NCBI RefSeq assembly: GCF_029892565.1
Contig: NZ_JARXVH010000012.1
Span: 62,001 to 126,000 of the forward strand
From: Streptomyces pseudovenezuelae
Lineage (GTDB): Bacteria; Actinomycetota; Actinomycetes; Streptomycetales; Streptomycetaceae
Direction of reading: 5' to 3'
Length of the DNA: 64,000 nucleotides
Notes under the pieces: generated by a model
Databases searched by the model: none
Told to the model about the DNA's origin: nothing
The model's input: only the letters and a program-made list of their open reading frames with translations
Translations under genes and position numbers: made by a program
Part shown: positions 52,381 through 60,920 of the stretch, piece by piece
Layout of the letters: each line of letters opens with the position of its first letter
Numbering within the stretch: the first letter of the stretch is position 1

Positions 52381-53213
52381 CACGTCGGGCAGAAGTAGCT
52401 GGACCGGTTCATCCACGGGCGCCGGCGCATCGGCGTACCGCACCTCTTGCACGGCAGACCCTCACGCCCGTACGCGTCCAGCGACCGGTCGAAGTACCCG
52501 GACTCGCCATTGACGTTGACGTAGAGGCTGTCGAAGCTGGTGCCGCCGACGGCGAGCGCCGCGTTCATCACATCCCTTACGTGGCCCAGGAGTTCGGCCG
52601 TGCGCGGGCGGGTGAAGCCGGCCGTGGGGCGCTCGTAGTGGACGCGGGCGCGCCAAAGGGCCTCGTCCGCATAGATGTTGCCGACTCCGCTGATCAACGA
52701 CTGGTCCAGCAGGGCCCGTTTGATGGTCGTGCGCTTGCGGCGCAGCGCCTGGTGGAAGGCCTCGTCGTCGAACAGCGGGTCGAGGGGGTCACGGGCGATG
52801 TGCGCGATGACGTCGGGCAGGCCCTCGGGGGTGTTGTCGTGCAACGACAGTCCACCGAAGGTGCGTTGGTCCACGAAGCGGAGTTCAGTGGCGAGGTCGT
52901 CCGCGAACCTGACGCGGATCCTGAGGTGCTTCTCGTCGGGTGCGGTGGCGGGCTGGACCAGGAGCTGGCCGCTCATGCCCAGGTGCGCGAGGACCGACTG
53001 GTGGGTGTCCTCCAGGGGCAGCCACAGGTACTTGCCGCGGCGGCTCGGGACCCCGACGCGATGCCCCTTGAGGCGGTGCGTGAAGTCGTCGGCGCCGGCG
53101 ATGTGCCGGCGTACGGCACGCGGGTGCAGCACCTCGGCGTCGGCGACGACACGATGGGTGACCCATCGCTCCAGGCCGCGCCGGACGACCTCGACCTCGG
53201 GCAACTCGGGCAT
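52353..53213 (-). CDS. mutM: Formamidopyrimidine-DNA glycosylase
   Basis: The product is 286 aa. The start MPELPEVEV gives the catalytic Pro1/Glu2, and the helix-two-turn-helix segment is DQSLISGVGNIYADEALW. The C-terminal zinc finger is CKRCGTPMRRRPWMNRSSYFCPTC. It removes 8-oxoguanine and ring-opened purines. It sits 84 bp downstream of rnc, across a terminator-like hairpin, in the conserved rnc-mutM pair. Confidence 0.96.
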   Translation of the reverse strand: MPELPEVEVVRRGLERWVTHRVVADAEVLHPRAVRRHIAGADDFTHRLKGHRVGVPSRRGKYLWLPLEDTHQSVLAHLGMSGQLLVQPATAPDEKHLRIRVRFADDLATELRFVDQRTFGGLSLHDNTPEGLPDVIAHIARDPLDPLFDDEAFHQALRRKRTTIKRALLDQSLISGVGNIYADEALWRARVHYERPTAGFTRPRTAELLGHVRDVMNAALAVGGTSFDSLYVNVNGESGYFDRSLDAYGREGLPCKRCGTPMRRRPWMNRSSYFCPTCQRAPRVPS

Positions 53214-53249
53214 CGGGACTCCCGTACCGGAAAACCGCTGTGGATGAAC

Positions 53250-53283
53250 CGAGCGCCCGGCCCCCGGAGGGGACGGGCGCTCG
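53250..53283 (-). terminator. Hairpin between rnc and mutM
   Basis: CGAGCGCCCG (53250-53259) and CGGGCGCTCG (53274-53283) make a perfect 10-bp stem, with an inner CCCC/GGGG stem in the loop. It lies 14 nt after the rnc stop. Confidence 0.65.
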
Positions 53284-53297
53284 GGATGCGCTGTTCG

Positions 53298-54206
53298 TCA
53301 GGCGGAGACGGACGACGGGCCTTCCCCGTCTTCCTCGGCGGCTTCGTCGACTGCCGGTTCGGCAGCCTTCTCGGCCTCCAGCTCGGCGGCCTGTACGGCC
53401 GCCAGCTCGGCAGCTTCCACGGCGGCCTTCTCGACCGCCGCCTTGGCTCGCTCGTCCGCGTCGGCCCGGATGGACCTCCACGCGGACTCGGCGGCCTGCT
53501 GCTCCGCCTCCTTCTTGCTGCGGCCGGTGCCGGTGCCGTACGAGACGCCTCCGACGCGGGCGGCAGCAGTGAAGGTCTTCTCGTGATCGGGGCCGGTCTC
53601 CGTGACCAGGTACTCGGGCACGCCGAGACTTTCGGTCGCGGTGAGCTCCTGGAGACTGGTCTTCCAGTCCAGGCCGGCTCCCAGATTCGAGGACTTCTCG
53701 ATCAGCGGGTCGAACAGGCGATGCACCAGTTCGGAAGCCGCGTCGAGGCCTCGGTCGAGATAGACCGCGCCGATCACCGCTTCAAGGGTGTCGGCGAGGA
53801 TGGACGCCTTGTCCCGGCCGCCTGTGCCCTCTTCACCCCGGCCGAGCCGGATGAAGGAACCCAGGTCGAGACCGCGACTGACCTCCGCCAGCGCACGAGA
53901 GTTGACCACCGCGGCCCGCAACTTGGCCAGTTGGCCTTCGGGCAGGTCGGGGTGGGTCGTGTACAGCGTGTCCGTGACCACGAGGCCGAGCACGGAGTCC
54001 CCGAGGAACTCCAGCCGTTCGTTGGTCGGCAGACCGCCGTTCTCGTACGCGTAGGAACGGTGGGTCAGCGCACGCACCAGAAGGGCGGACTCGAGCTGGT
54101 AGCCGAGCCGCCCTTCCAGAAGCGTGTGGGACGAGGCCGTATTGTCCGACTTTTTCCTGGCGGTTGGGTCCGCCTTGGCGTCATCCGCCTTCTTGGCAGT
54201 GGACAC
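53298..54206 (-). CDS. rnc: Ribonuclease III (AbsB-type)
   Basis: The product is 302 aa, starting at GTG 54206 behind GAGAGG. The RNase III signature NERLEFLGDSVL and the second acidic set (DTLEAVIGAVYLD) make the dimer active site. A double-stranded RNA-binding domain (about 175-245) is followed by an Ala/Glu-rich helical tail of about 55 residues (VEKAAVEAAELAAVQAAELE). In S. coelicolor this gene (absB) controls antibiotic production through RNA turnover. The long tail is larger than in most RNase III proteins. Confidence 0.95.
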   Translation of the reverse strand: MSTAKKADDAKADPTARKKSDNTASSHTLLEGRLGYQLESALLVRALTHRSYAYENGGLPTNERLEFLGDSVLGLVVTDTLYTTHPDLPEGQLAKLRAAVVNSRALAEVSRGLDLGSFIRLGRGEEGTGGRDKASILADTLEAVIGAVYLDRGLDAASELVHRLFDPLIEKSSNLGAGLDWKTSLQELTATESLGVPEYLVTETGPDHEKTFTAAARVGGVSYGTGTGRSKKEAEQQAAESAWRSIRADADERAKAAVEKAAVEAAELAAVQAAELEAEKAAEPAVDEAAEEDGEGPSSVSA

Positions 54207-54225
54207 GGTGCCTCTCACCAGCCGC

Positions 54226-54399
54226 TCAGACCTCGAGGACCTGGCGCTTGTTGTAAGTGCCGCAAGACGGGCACGCGATGTGCTGCAGCTTGGGCTCGTG
54301 GCAGCGCTCGCACGCAACCAGGTTGGGGACCGCAGCCTTCCACTGCGACCGGCGGTGGCGCGTGTTGCTGCGCGACATCTTCCGCTTCGGAACAGCCAC
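54226..54399 (-). CDS. rpmF: 50S ribosomal protein L32
   Basis: The product is 57 aa, starting at GTG 54399 behind AGGAG. It begins AVPKRKMSRSNTRHRRSQWKA and has the zinc-type pair CERC...CPSC, so it is the Zn-binding (C+) form of L32. The gene is directly downstream (2 bp) of the DUF177 gene and 19 bp before rnc, the usual DUF177-rpmF-rnc order. Confidence 0.96.
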   Translation of the reverse strand: MAVPKRKMSRSNTRHRRSQWKAAVPNLVACERCHEPKLQHIACPSCGTYNKRQVLEV

Positions 54400-54401
54400 G
54401 G

Positions 54402-55055
54402 CTACTTCTCCTGCTTCTCGGCGGCACGGGCTGAACGAGGCTCGTCGCCGCTCATCTTGTCCTTCTCGCCGTCTTCGAGTGAACCGGCGAGTCCCTGCAG
54501 TGCCGCCCAACGGATGTCGACGGCGTCGTGGTGGTGGTCCGGGTCGTCCGTGAGCCGCTCTCCGCACTCGGAGCACAGGCCCAGACAGCCGTCCTGGCAC
54601 ACCGGCTGCATCGGCAGTGCGAGCACCACCGCATCCCGCAGCACGGGTTCGAGGTCGAACAGGCCGTCCTCGATGAAGAGCCTGTCCTCATCTTCCTCGG
54701 CGTCGTCGACCGGCTCCGCTTTGGGGCGGCCCCGGTCATCGGCGTCGGGGTAGGAGAACATCTCCTGGAATTCCGCTACGAGCGCCAGCTCAAGCGGCTC
54801 CAGACACCTTACGCACTCCCCCTCGGCCTGTGCACGGGCGGTGCCTGTGACAAGCACCCCTTCCATGACCGACTCAAGGCGGAGGTCGAGCTCCACCGGG
54901 GCGCCTTCCGGCACTCCGATGACCCCCTGCAGACCGAGGTCCTTCGGGGCGTCGATCGTGCGGGACAACCGCTGCTGCGCGCCGGGTCGCCGCCCGAGCT
55001 CGTGTGTGTCGAACACGAGCGGGTCGCGATGGTCTAGGCGCGCGTTGGAGGTCAT
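54402..55055 (-). CDS. DUF177 (YceD) family 23S rRNA accumulation protein
   Basis: The product is 217 aa. The DUF177 core (LGVPEGAPVELDLRLESVMEGVLVTG) is followed by ECVRCLEPL and CLGLCSECG cysteine pairs, typical of YceD. It is linked to 23S rRNA processing and ribosome assembly in plants and bacteria. The N-terminus starts TSNARLDHRDPLVFDTHELGRRPG, as in actinobacterial members. It forms a tight unit with rpmF and rnc. Confidence 0.92.
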   Translation of the reverse strand: MTSNARLDHRDPLVFDTHELGRRPGAQQRLSRTIDAPKDLGLQGVIGVPEGAPVELDLRLESVMEGVLVTGTARAQAEGECVRCLEPLELALVAEFQEMFSYPDADDRGRPKAEPVDDAEEDEDRLFIEDGLFDLEPVLRDAVVLALPMQPVCQDGCLGLCSECGERLTDDPDHHHDAVDIRWAALQGLAGSLEDGEKDKMSGDEPRSARAAEKQEK

Positions 55056-55086
55056 TCCTGCTTTCGATCTTCTGAACTCAGAGGGA

Positions 55087-55114
55087 CGCTGCCCATCGGT
55101 GACTCCGGGCAGCG
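55087..55114 (-). terminator. Hairpin after sepIVA
   Basis: CGCTGCCC (55087-55094) and GGGCAGCG (55107-55114) form a perfect 8-bp stem with a 12-nt loop, 75 nt beyond the sepIVA stop. The other nearby bases (55115-55188) show nothing else of note. Confidence 0.5.
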
Positions 55115-55188
55115 CTGATCGCGGACGTACACGCGACCGAAGAGCCAGGATACTGGACCTTTCGCTCTCGTCCCAATCCGGATGTCCG

Positions 55189-56277
55189 TTACTGGCCGCG
55201 GCCCTGCTCGTAGGCCCTCAACTGCTCCGGGGTGATCATGCCGGTGTCGAAGAGGCTGGTCTCGTCCAGGGCGTAGGACTGCTGGGCCTGCTGCGCCTGC
55301 TGCGCCTGCTGGGCCTGCTGATCCTGGTTCGGGTCGTAGCCGGCCTGCTGCTGGGCGTCGTAGCCCTGGTAGGCGTAGGGGTCGGCCTGCTGCTGGTAGC
55401 CGTACGCGTCCTGCTGGCCGTAGCCCTGCTGCTGGTACTGGCCGGCGTAGGGATCGGCCTGCTGCTGGTAGCCGTACGCCGGCTGCGGCTCGGCGTAGCC
55501 CTGCTGCTGGGCGGGCTGCTGGGGCGCCGCCGCGGCGTTCTCCTGCTCGGTGAGGGCGGTGAGGTCGGCCAGGTAGTCGGCGTCGCTGGAGTGCTGGAAG
55601 GTCGAGTGGTCGTCGGCCAGGGCGCCGAGGTCGTCGGTGGCGATCCGGCCGTGCAGCTTCTGGCGACCGCGGCCGACCGCCTCCAGGGTCTTGGCCAGCA
55701 CCGCCTCGAAGGCGCCCAGCTTGACGTCCACGTAGGAGTCGGCGTCCTTGCGCAGGGTCTCCGGGTCGTGGCTGCGCTCGGGGGCGTCCTCGTCCTCGTA
55801 GCCCTGCTCGTCCAGGCCGGGGCCGGTGCCGAGCAGCTTCTCGCGGCCGCGGCCGACGGAGCCGAGGGTCTTGGTGAGGACGACCTCGAAGTTGGCCAGT
55901 TTGGAGTCGACGTAGTCGTCGGCCTCCGCGCGCACGTCCTCGGCCTCCTTGCGGGCCTCGGCGAGGATGCGGTCGGCCTCGGACTGGGAGCGGCGGGCGA
56001 TCTCGGTGTCCGAGATCAGGGAGCCGCGCTCGGCGTGCGCGTGCTGGATGATCTGCTCCGCCTCCTGGCGGGCCGACTCGACCATGTGGTCGCGGTCGCC
56101 GATCAGTTCCTGGGCCTGGGCGAGCGAGCCGGGCAGGGCCTGGCGCAGCTCTTCGAGCAGCGCGAGCAGATCGGCGCGGTTGACCACGCACGACGCCGAC
56201 ATGGGCATGGAACGGGCGCCCGAGACCGAGGCCACGATCTCGTCGAGCTTCTTCTGCACGTCCACCTGTGCGTCCAC
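55189..56277 (-). CDS. sepIVA: SepIVA/DivIVA-like coiled-coil cell division protein
   Basis: The product is 362 aa, starting at a GTG. The region to about residue 220 is DivIVA-like coiled coil (ARQEAEQIIQHAHAERGSL, SEADRILAEARKEAEDVRAEAD), with two near-copies of YVDxKLxxFExVLxKTLxxVGRGR. The C-terminal 120 residues are Gln/Tyr/Pro-rich, with the direct repeat AYGYQQQADPYA and a QQAQQAQQA run, and end in a short conserved tail. The position between coaD and DUF177 equals that of mycobacterial SepIVA. The low-complexity tail looks phase-separation-prone. Confidence 0.88.
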   Translation of the reverse strand: MDAQVDVQKKLDEIVASVSGARSMPMSASCVVNRADLLALLEELRQALPGSLAQAQELIGDRDHMVESARQEAEQIIQHAHAERGSLISDTEIARRSQSEADRILAEARKEAEDVRAEADDYVDSKLANFEVVLTKTLGSVGRGREKLLGTGPGLDEQGYEDEDAPERSHDPETLRKDADSYVDVKLGAFEAVLAKTLEAVGRGRQKLHGRIATDDLGALADDHSTFQHSSDADYLADLTALTEQENAAAAPQQPAQQQGYAEPQPAYGYQQQADPYAGQYQQQGYGQQDAYGYQQQADPYAYQGYDAQQQAGYDPNQDQQAQQAQQAQQAQQSYALDETSLFDTGMITPEQLRAYEQGRGQ

Positions 56278-56334
56278 CGGTACTCGCCACTCTCTACAGC
56301 TGTGTTGGAGACGGACGGGACGACTGTAGCCCCA

Positions 56335-56844
56335 TCAGCCTTTGCGCAGGCGCTTGTCCAGAGCCTCCAGGACCAACGGCGGTACCAGGTGGGAGACATC
56401 GCCGCCCCAGGTGGCGACCTCCTTGACCAGGGAGGAGGAGAGGAAGCTGTAGGTGGGGTTGGTCGGCACGAAGAGCGTCTCCACGCCGGACAGGCCGTTG
56501 TTCATCTGTGCCATCTGCAACTCGTAGTCGAAGTCACTGACGGCGCGCAGGCCCTTGACGATCGCCGGGATGTCGCGCTGCTTGCAGAAGTCGACGAGGA
56601 GGCCGTGGAAGGCCTCGACGCGTACGTTGCCGTAGTCGGCGGTGACCTCGCGGATCAGGTCGATCCGCTCCTCGATCTCGAACAGGCCCTTCTTGGACTT
56701 GTTGATCATCACCGCGACGTAGACCTCGTCGTAGAGGCGGGAGGCGCGGGAGATGATGTCGAGGTGTCCATTGGTGATCGGGTCGAACGACCCGGGACAG
56801 ACGGCACGGCGCACTTGTGGTCCCTCGCTCTCCGGTCCGGTCAT
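56335..56844 (-). CDS. coaD: Phosphopantetheine adenylyltransferase
   Basis: The product is 169 aa. The nucleotidyltransferase motif GSFDPITNGHLD (T/HxGH) and the second motif SFLSSSLVKE are intact. It makes dephospho-CoA from 4'-phosphopantetheine and ATP. Its ATG overlaps the rsmD TGA (ATGA). The start may be a few residues later (VRRAVCPG), which does not alter the domain. Confidence 0.95.
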   Translation of the reverse strand: MTGPESEGPQVRRAVCPGSFDPITNGHLDIISRASRLYDEVYVAVMINKSKKGLFEIEERIDLIREVTADYGNVRVEAFHGLLVDFCKQRDIPAIVKGLRAVSDFDYELQMAQMNNGLSGVETLFVPTNPTYSFLSSSLVKEVATWGGDVSHLVPPLVLEALDKRLRKG

Positions 56845-57428
56845 CGTGCGTCTTCGCACGTAGAGGCGGCGCGACCGTACCAAAACGTCCCTTCGCCGTA
56901 GCGACGGGCCCTGATCGCTTCGAAACCGTCCGGCCACCGGAATTCGCCGCCTCGGGTGCTTCGCTCAACGGTGACCAGTGCCTCCGGCGTGAGCCAGCCC
57001 CCGGTGCGGAGTGTGAGGAGAATCTCCCGAAGATCGGCGTCCGTGACGGCGTACGGGGGATCCAGGAAGACGAGGTCGTACGGGTCTGGCGGGGCCGGTG
57101 ACTGGATGATCTGTTCTGCCTTGCCCGCCCTCACCTCGGCGCCCGGAAGGCCCAGGTTCTTGACGTTCTCCTTGATGGTGCGGGCGGCTCTGGCGTCCGC
57201 CTCGACCAGGAGGGTGTGGCTCGCGCCCCTTGAGAGGGCCTCCAGGCCGATGGCCCCTGAGCCGGCGTACAGGTCGAGGACCCTCTCCCCGTCCAGGGGG
57301 CCGCCGAGGAGGGACTGCCAAGTGGAGAAGAGTCCCTCGCGGGCGCGGTCGGAGGTGGGGCGGGTGCCGGTCCCTGGCGGGACGGCCAGGCGGCGTCCGC
57401 CGGCTTCGCCTGCGATCACGCGGGTCAT
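56841..57428 (-). CDS. rsmD: 16S rRNA (guanine966-N2)-methyltransferase
   Basis: The product is 195 aa. SAM motif I is VLDLYAGSGAIGLEALSRGA, with the N6/N2-methyltransferase motif FLDPPY and an N-terminal RVIAGEAGGRRLAVPPGTGTRPTSDRAREGLF. It methylates G966 in 16S rRNA. It overlaps coaD by 4 bp and is preceded by a 57429-57508 gap after recG that holds a dispersed repeat. Confidence 0.95.
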   Translation of the reverse strand: MTRVIAGEAGGRRLAVPPGTGTRPTSDRAREGLFSTWQSLLGGPLDGERVLDLYAGSGAIGLEALSRGASHTLLVEADARAARTIKENVKNLGLPGAEVRAGKAEQIIQSPAPPDPYDLVFLDPPYAVTDADLREILLTLRTGGWLTPEALVTVERSTRGGEFRWPDGFEAIRARRYGEGTFWYGRAASTCEDAR

Positions 57429-57464
57429 CTTCGGTCCTTGGTTGTGGGCGGCTTCAGGTTTCAG

Positions 57465-57500
57465 TGTGGCTGGTCGCGCGGTTCCCCGCGCCCCTGGGGT
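57465..57500 (+). repeat. Dispersed Streptomyces repeat, copy between recG and rsmD
   Basis: The core GGCTGGTCGCGCGGTTCCCC followed by GCGCCCCTGGGG matches the copy in smc at 47726-47761 in the same orientation, differing at a few positions. The surrounding gap is only 80 bp, so the repeat makes up most of it. Confidence 0.7.
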
Positions 57501-57508
57501 GGCTCGCC

Positions 57509-60500
57509 TCAGCCCTTTTCCAGGTACTGCTCCCTCTCCTCGTCCAAGAGGGCGTCCAGGGCCGTCCGTAGGCCGGGGAACCCGGTCAGCTCGGGATCTG
57601 CCGCCACCACCGCCGCTGCCTCCTCCCTGGCCTCGGCGATGACCTCCTCGTCCTCGATGACCGCCAGGACGCGCAGGCTGGAGCGGGCGCCCGACTGGGC
57701 CTGGCCGAGGACGTCGCCCTCTCGGCGTTGTTCCAGGTCGATGCGGGAGAGTTCGAAGCCGTCGGTGGTGGCGGCGACGGCGCCCAGGCGCTGACGGGCG
57801 GGGCTGGCCTCGGGCATCTCGGTGACCAGGAGGCAGAGGCCGGGGGCGGAGCCTCGGCCCACGCGGCCGCGGAGCTGGTGGAGCTGGGAGACGCCGAAGC
57901 GGTCGGCGTCCATGATCACCATCGCCGTGGCGTTCGGGACGTTCACGCCGACCTCGATGACCGTCGTGGCGACCAGGACGTCGGTGTCACCGGCGGCGAA
58001 GCGGCGCATGACCGCGTCCTTGTCGTCGGGGTGCATACGGCCGTGCAGGACCTCGACCGAGAGGCCCTGGAGGGGGCCCTTGGCCAGGTGGTCGGCCACT
58101 TCGAGGACGGCCAGGGGCGGGCGCTTCTCGGCCTCGTCCTCGGGGGACTTCTTCTTGGCGGACTTCTTGGGGCCGCCCTGTTCGTCGGCGTCGTCGCCGA
58201 TGCGCGGGCAGACGACGTACGCCTGATGGCCGTTCTCCACCTCTTCGCGCACGCGCTCCCACGCGCGCGCCAGGAAGTGGGGCTTGTCGGCGGCCGGGAC
58301 GACATGGGTGGCGATGGGTGAGCGGCCGGCCGGGAGTTGGTCGAGGACCGAGGTCTCCAGGTCGCCGAAGACCGTCATCGCGACCGTGCGCGGGATGGGC
58401 GTGGCCGTCATGACGAGCAGGTGCGGGGGCTGCTTGCCCTTGCCGCGCAGGGCGTCCCGCTGCTCGACGCCGAAGCGGTGCTGTTCGTCCACCACGACCA
58501 GGCCGAGGTCGTGGAACTGGACCTTGTCCTCGATCAACGCGTGCGTGCCGATCACGATGCCGGCCTCGCCGGTGACGAGATCGAGAAGGGCCTGGCGGCG
58601 GCCGGCCATGCCCATGGACCCGGTGAGCAGCACCACCTTGGTGGCCGTCTCCGCGCCGCCCAGCATGCCGCCCTCGGCCAGCTCGCCCATCATCTCGACG
58701 ATGGACCGGTGGTGCTGCTGGGCGAGCACCTCGGTGGGGGCGAGCATCGCGGCCTGACCACCGGCGTCGACGACGGCGAGCATGGCGCGCAGGGCCACCA
58801 TCGTGTTGTGGGTCACGGTGAAGTTGTCGGTGACGTAGGCGTGGCTGGGATGCGCGACGCTGATGCACTGGACGGGCTTACGTCCCACGTACTCCACTGC
58901 TCGGATTCCGCGTCGGAACATGTTGTATTTCGGCCTCGTCCGCAGACGTTCGGCTTTGCGGGCGAGCCTGAACGGAGCGTATTCCTCGGGTAGGGCCACC
59001 GACACGTTGAAGGCGGCCTTCTCCGGCAGAACTCGCGCTCGACCGCCGAGCGACCGCACCAGCCAGGCGACGTCGTTCGCCAGCCTGAGCGAGGCGGAAC
59101 AGAACGAGATACTCAGACCGTCGGCGTGGACGGTGCCGTCCGTGTCCATCAACCCTTGCAGCAGGGCGAGACGGTTCTTGATCGACGTGTTTCTGAACTC
59201 GTCGGGAACGAACTTGCCGTGTGAGGTCACGCCCCAGAGACTCAACTCACGCAGAGTCTGGATCACCGGGTTTCGGACGCCTCCGGCCCGTCGGACCAAC
59301 TGAATCGTGAAGTCGCAACGTGAGCCCTTCACCGGAACCAGCCGGCAGTCAGGGGCCACAGCCGTCGCCACAGCGTCATGGATCTCGTCGTCGGTCGTGG
59401 ACAACCGCAGGTTGTGCCGGAACGAGCCGTCTCCCAGAAGGAGACCAAACAGATACGGATCGAGAGGCAGCCCGAAATCACCTCCGAGGTCGACCGGGGA
59501 GGCTGCGGGGAGATACCACTTCGAGGATCCGTTGGCCTTGAACGTGTCCCGCCGAATCTCCCGAGTCGTCATGACCTTGGGATCCTGGCCCCGGTGCCAC
59601 GCGCAACTCGTGCCGACGATCCAGAGATGCTCGTCGTCGCACTCCACCTGGCTGCCGTCGGAAAGGACCAGGCGCCAGACCTCACGCTCTCCTTGGGGGA
59701 AGACCCCGTCGATCAGCGCGACCTCCCCGTCCGGCACGACAACCTCGTCCCCCACCTTCAGATCGCCCATGCGACGGAACCCGGCGGGGGTGAGCACGAG
59801 CGAGTCCAGTGGCTGAGCCTTTCCCGATCCGACCTCCCCTTGCAGCAGCCGGTGCATCGGATGGTCCGTAGCCAGGTCGTCGAAGATCTCCTTCGAGACC
59901 TTCTGCTGGCCGTCGGTGAGGGTGAAGGGGAGGCGGTCGTCGAAGGATGTGAGGAGGCCGTCGGGGGACGGTTTGCGTGGGACCGCCGGGAGTTGGGCGT
60001 CGGCGTGGCGGCGGCGGGCGAGGGCGACCTGGAGGACGAAGGCCTCGTCCCACTTGAGGCGGGCGCGGGCGTCGGCGATGTCGGCCTGGGTGCGGGGGCG
60101 GTGGATCTTGAGGAGGGCCTCGGGGAGAGAGACCAGGCCGCGGCCTTCGCGCAGGGTGTCAGGGAGGGGGTCGATGGCCTCCTGGGCGCTGGGCAGCACC
60201 GTCTGGATCGCCTTGCCGATCTTCCAGGACTCCATCTTGGCGGTGGCGGGGTAGAGCGGGATGAGGGCGCCGGCCCAGGTCTCGACCGGTTCGTCCACGT
60301 CGGCGTGCAGCAACTCGTAGGCCGGGTGGGCCAGTTGAAGGCGGCGGTTGAAGACGGAGACCTTGCCCGCGAACATCGCGCGCGTGCCCGGCAGCAGGTC
60401 CTTGTGGGGCTTGTGCACGCCGTTGCCGAAGAAGACCAGCTGGATGCGGCCGCTGCCGTCGGTGATGGTGACTTCGAGGCGCTGGCCCTTGCCGCGCGGC

Positions 60501-60751
60501 GCCTTGGACGAGGCGAAGGTGTGCAGACGGGCGTCGGCGACCTGGGCGACCACCGTGACGTGCTCGTCCATGGGCAGCTCGGCCAGGTGCGTGAGCTGGC
60601 CCCGCTCCTCGTATCTGCGCGGGTAGTGGTGCAGGAGGTCGCCGACGGTGTGCAGCCCGAGATGCTCGGCCATCACCTTCGCGGTGGCGGGGCCGAGCAC
60701 CGATTTCAGTGGCTGTTGCAGCGGTTCTTTCAGTGCGGGCACGAGATCCAT
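57509..60751 (-). CDS. recG: ATP-dependent DNA helicase RecG, interrupted by an intein
   Basis: The precursor is 1080 aa; without the intein the extein is 742 aa, normal for RecG. It has an N-terminal wedge/OB domain (about 1-270: LLHHYPRRYEERG, VTVVAQVAD), then the SF2 helicase with its P-loop GEVGSGK/T split by the intein after Lys311. It continues with LAPTEVLAQQHH, VVVDEQHRFGVEQR, TATPIPRT and RGRVGRG (motif VI). RecG remodels stalled forks and branch-migrates Holliday junctions. Without splicing the ATPase would be dead, so intein splicing is required. The start at 60751 is chosen; an ATG at 60772 is possible. Confidence 0.96.
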   Translation of the reverse strand: MDLVPALKEPLQQPLKSVLGPATAKVMAEHLGLHTVGDLLHHYPRRYEERGQLTHLAELPMDEHVTVVAQVADARLHTFASSKAPRGKGQRLEVTITDGSGRIQLVFFGNGVHKPHKDLLPGTRAMFAGKVSVFNRRLQLAHPAYELLHADVDEPVETWAGALIPLYPATAKMESWKIGKAIQTVLPSAQEAIDPLPDTLREGRGLVSLPEALLKIHRPRTQADIADARARLKWDEAFVLQVALARRRHADAQLPAVPRKPSPDGLLTSFDDRLPFTLTDGQQKVSKEIFDDLATDHPMHRLLQGEVGSGKAQPLDSLVLTPAGFRRMGDLKVGDEVVVPDGEVALIDGVFPQGEREVWRLVLSDGSQVECDDEHLWIVGTSCAWHRGQDPKVMTTREIRRDTFKANGSSKWYLPAASPVDLGGDFGLPLDPYLFGLLLGDGSFRHNLRLSTTDDEIHDAVATAVAPDCRLVPVKGSRCDFTIQLVRRAGGVRNPVIQTLRELSLWGVTSHGKFVPDEFRNTSIKNRLALLQGLMDTDGTVHADGLSISFCSASLRLANDVAWLVRSLGGRARVLPEKAAFNVSVALPEEYAPFRLARKAERLRTRPKYNMFRRGIRAVEYVGRKPVQCISVAHPSHAYVTDNFTVTHNTMVALRAMLAVVDAGGQAAMLAPTEVLAQQHHRSIVEMMGELAEGGMLGGAETATKVVLLTGSMGMAGRRQALLDLVTGEAGIVIGTHALIEDKVQFHDLGLVVVDEQHRFGVEQRDALRGKGKQPPHLLVMTATPIPRTVAMTVFGDLETSVLDQLPAGRSPIATHVVPAADKPHFLARAWERVREEVENGHQAYVVCPRIGDDADEQGGPKKSAKKKSPEDEAEKRPPLAVLEVADHLAKGPLQGLSVEVLHGRMHPDDKDAVMRRFAAGDTDVLVATTVIEVGVNVPNATAMVIMDADRFGVSQLHQLRGRVGRGSAPGLCLLVTEMPEASPARQRLGAVAATTDGFELSRIDLEQRREGDVLGQAQSGARSSLRVLAVIEDEEVIAEAREEAAAVVAADPELTGFPGLRTALDALLDEEREQYLEKG
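58805..59818 (-). other. Class 3-type intein with LAGLIDADG endonuclease inside recG
   Basis: This is a 338-residue in-frame insertion in the RecG P-loop, between GSGK and T. Block A begins AQPLDSLVLTP, so Ala replaces the normal Cys/Ser nucleophile. Block B has ECDDEHLW with Trp66, block F has CISV with Cys318, and block G ends TVTHN with Thr336, His337 and Asn338, followed by Thr as +1. This Trp-Cys-Thr set with Ala1 is the class 3 intein mark. Two LAGLIDADG motifs, FGLLLGDG (about 124-131) and LLQGLMDTDG (219-228), each keep the catalytic Asp. Hand-counted GC in four sample lines is 57-65% against about 70% in a flanking recG line. Confidence 0.93.
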
Positions 60752-60920
60752 TGCACACCACGTCACTGACATTGCCGTATACGTCTGGGGAAACCCCTGG
60801 TCAGACGGCTCGTTCGGGCTTTAGGATGGCGCGCTCCGGCCATCCCCCGCGGTCACCACCCCAACCAGGGACCGCCCGACCCCGCGCCGTGTGTATGTTC
60901 CCCCCAGCGGCGCTGCGACG

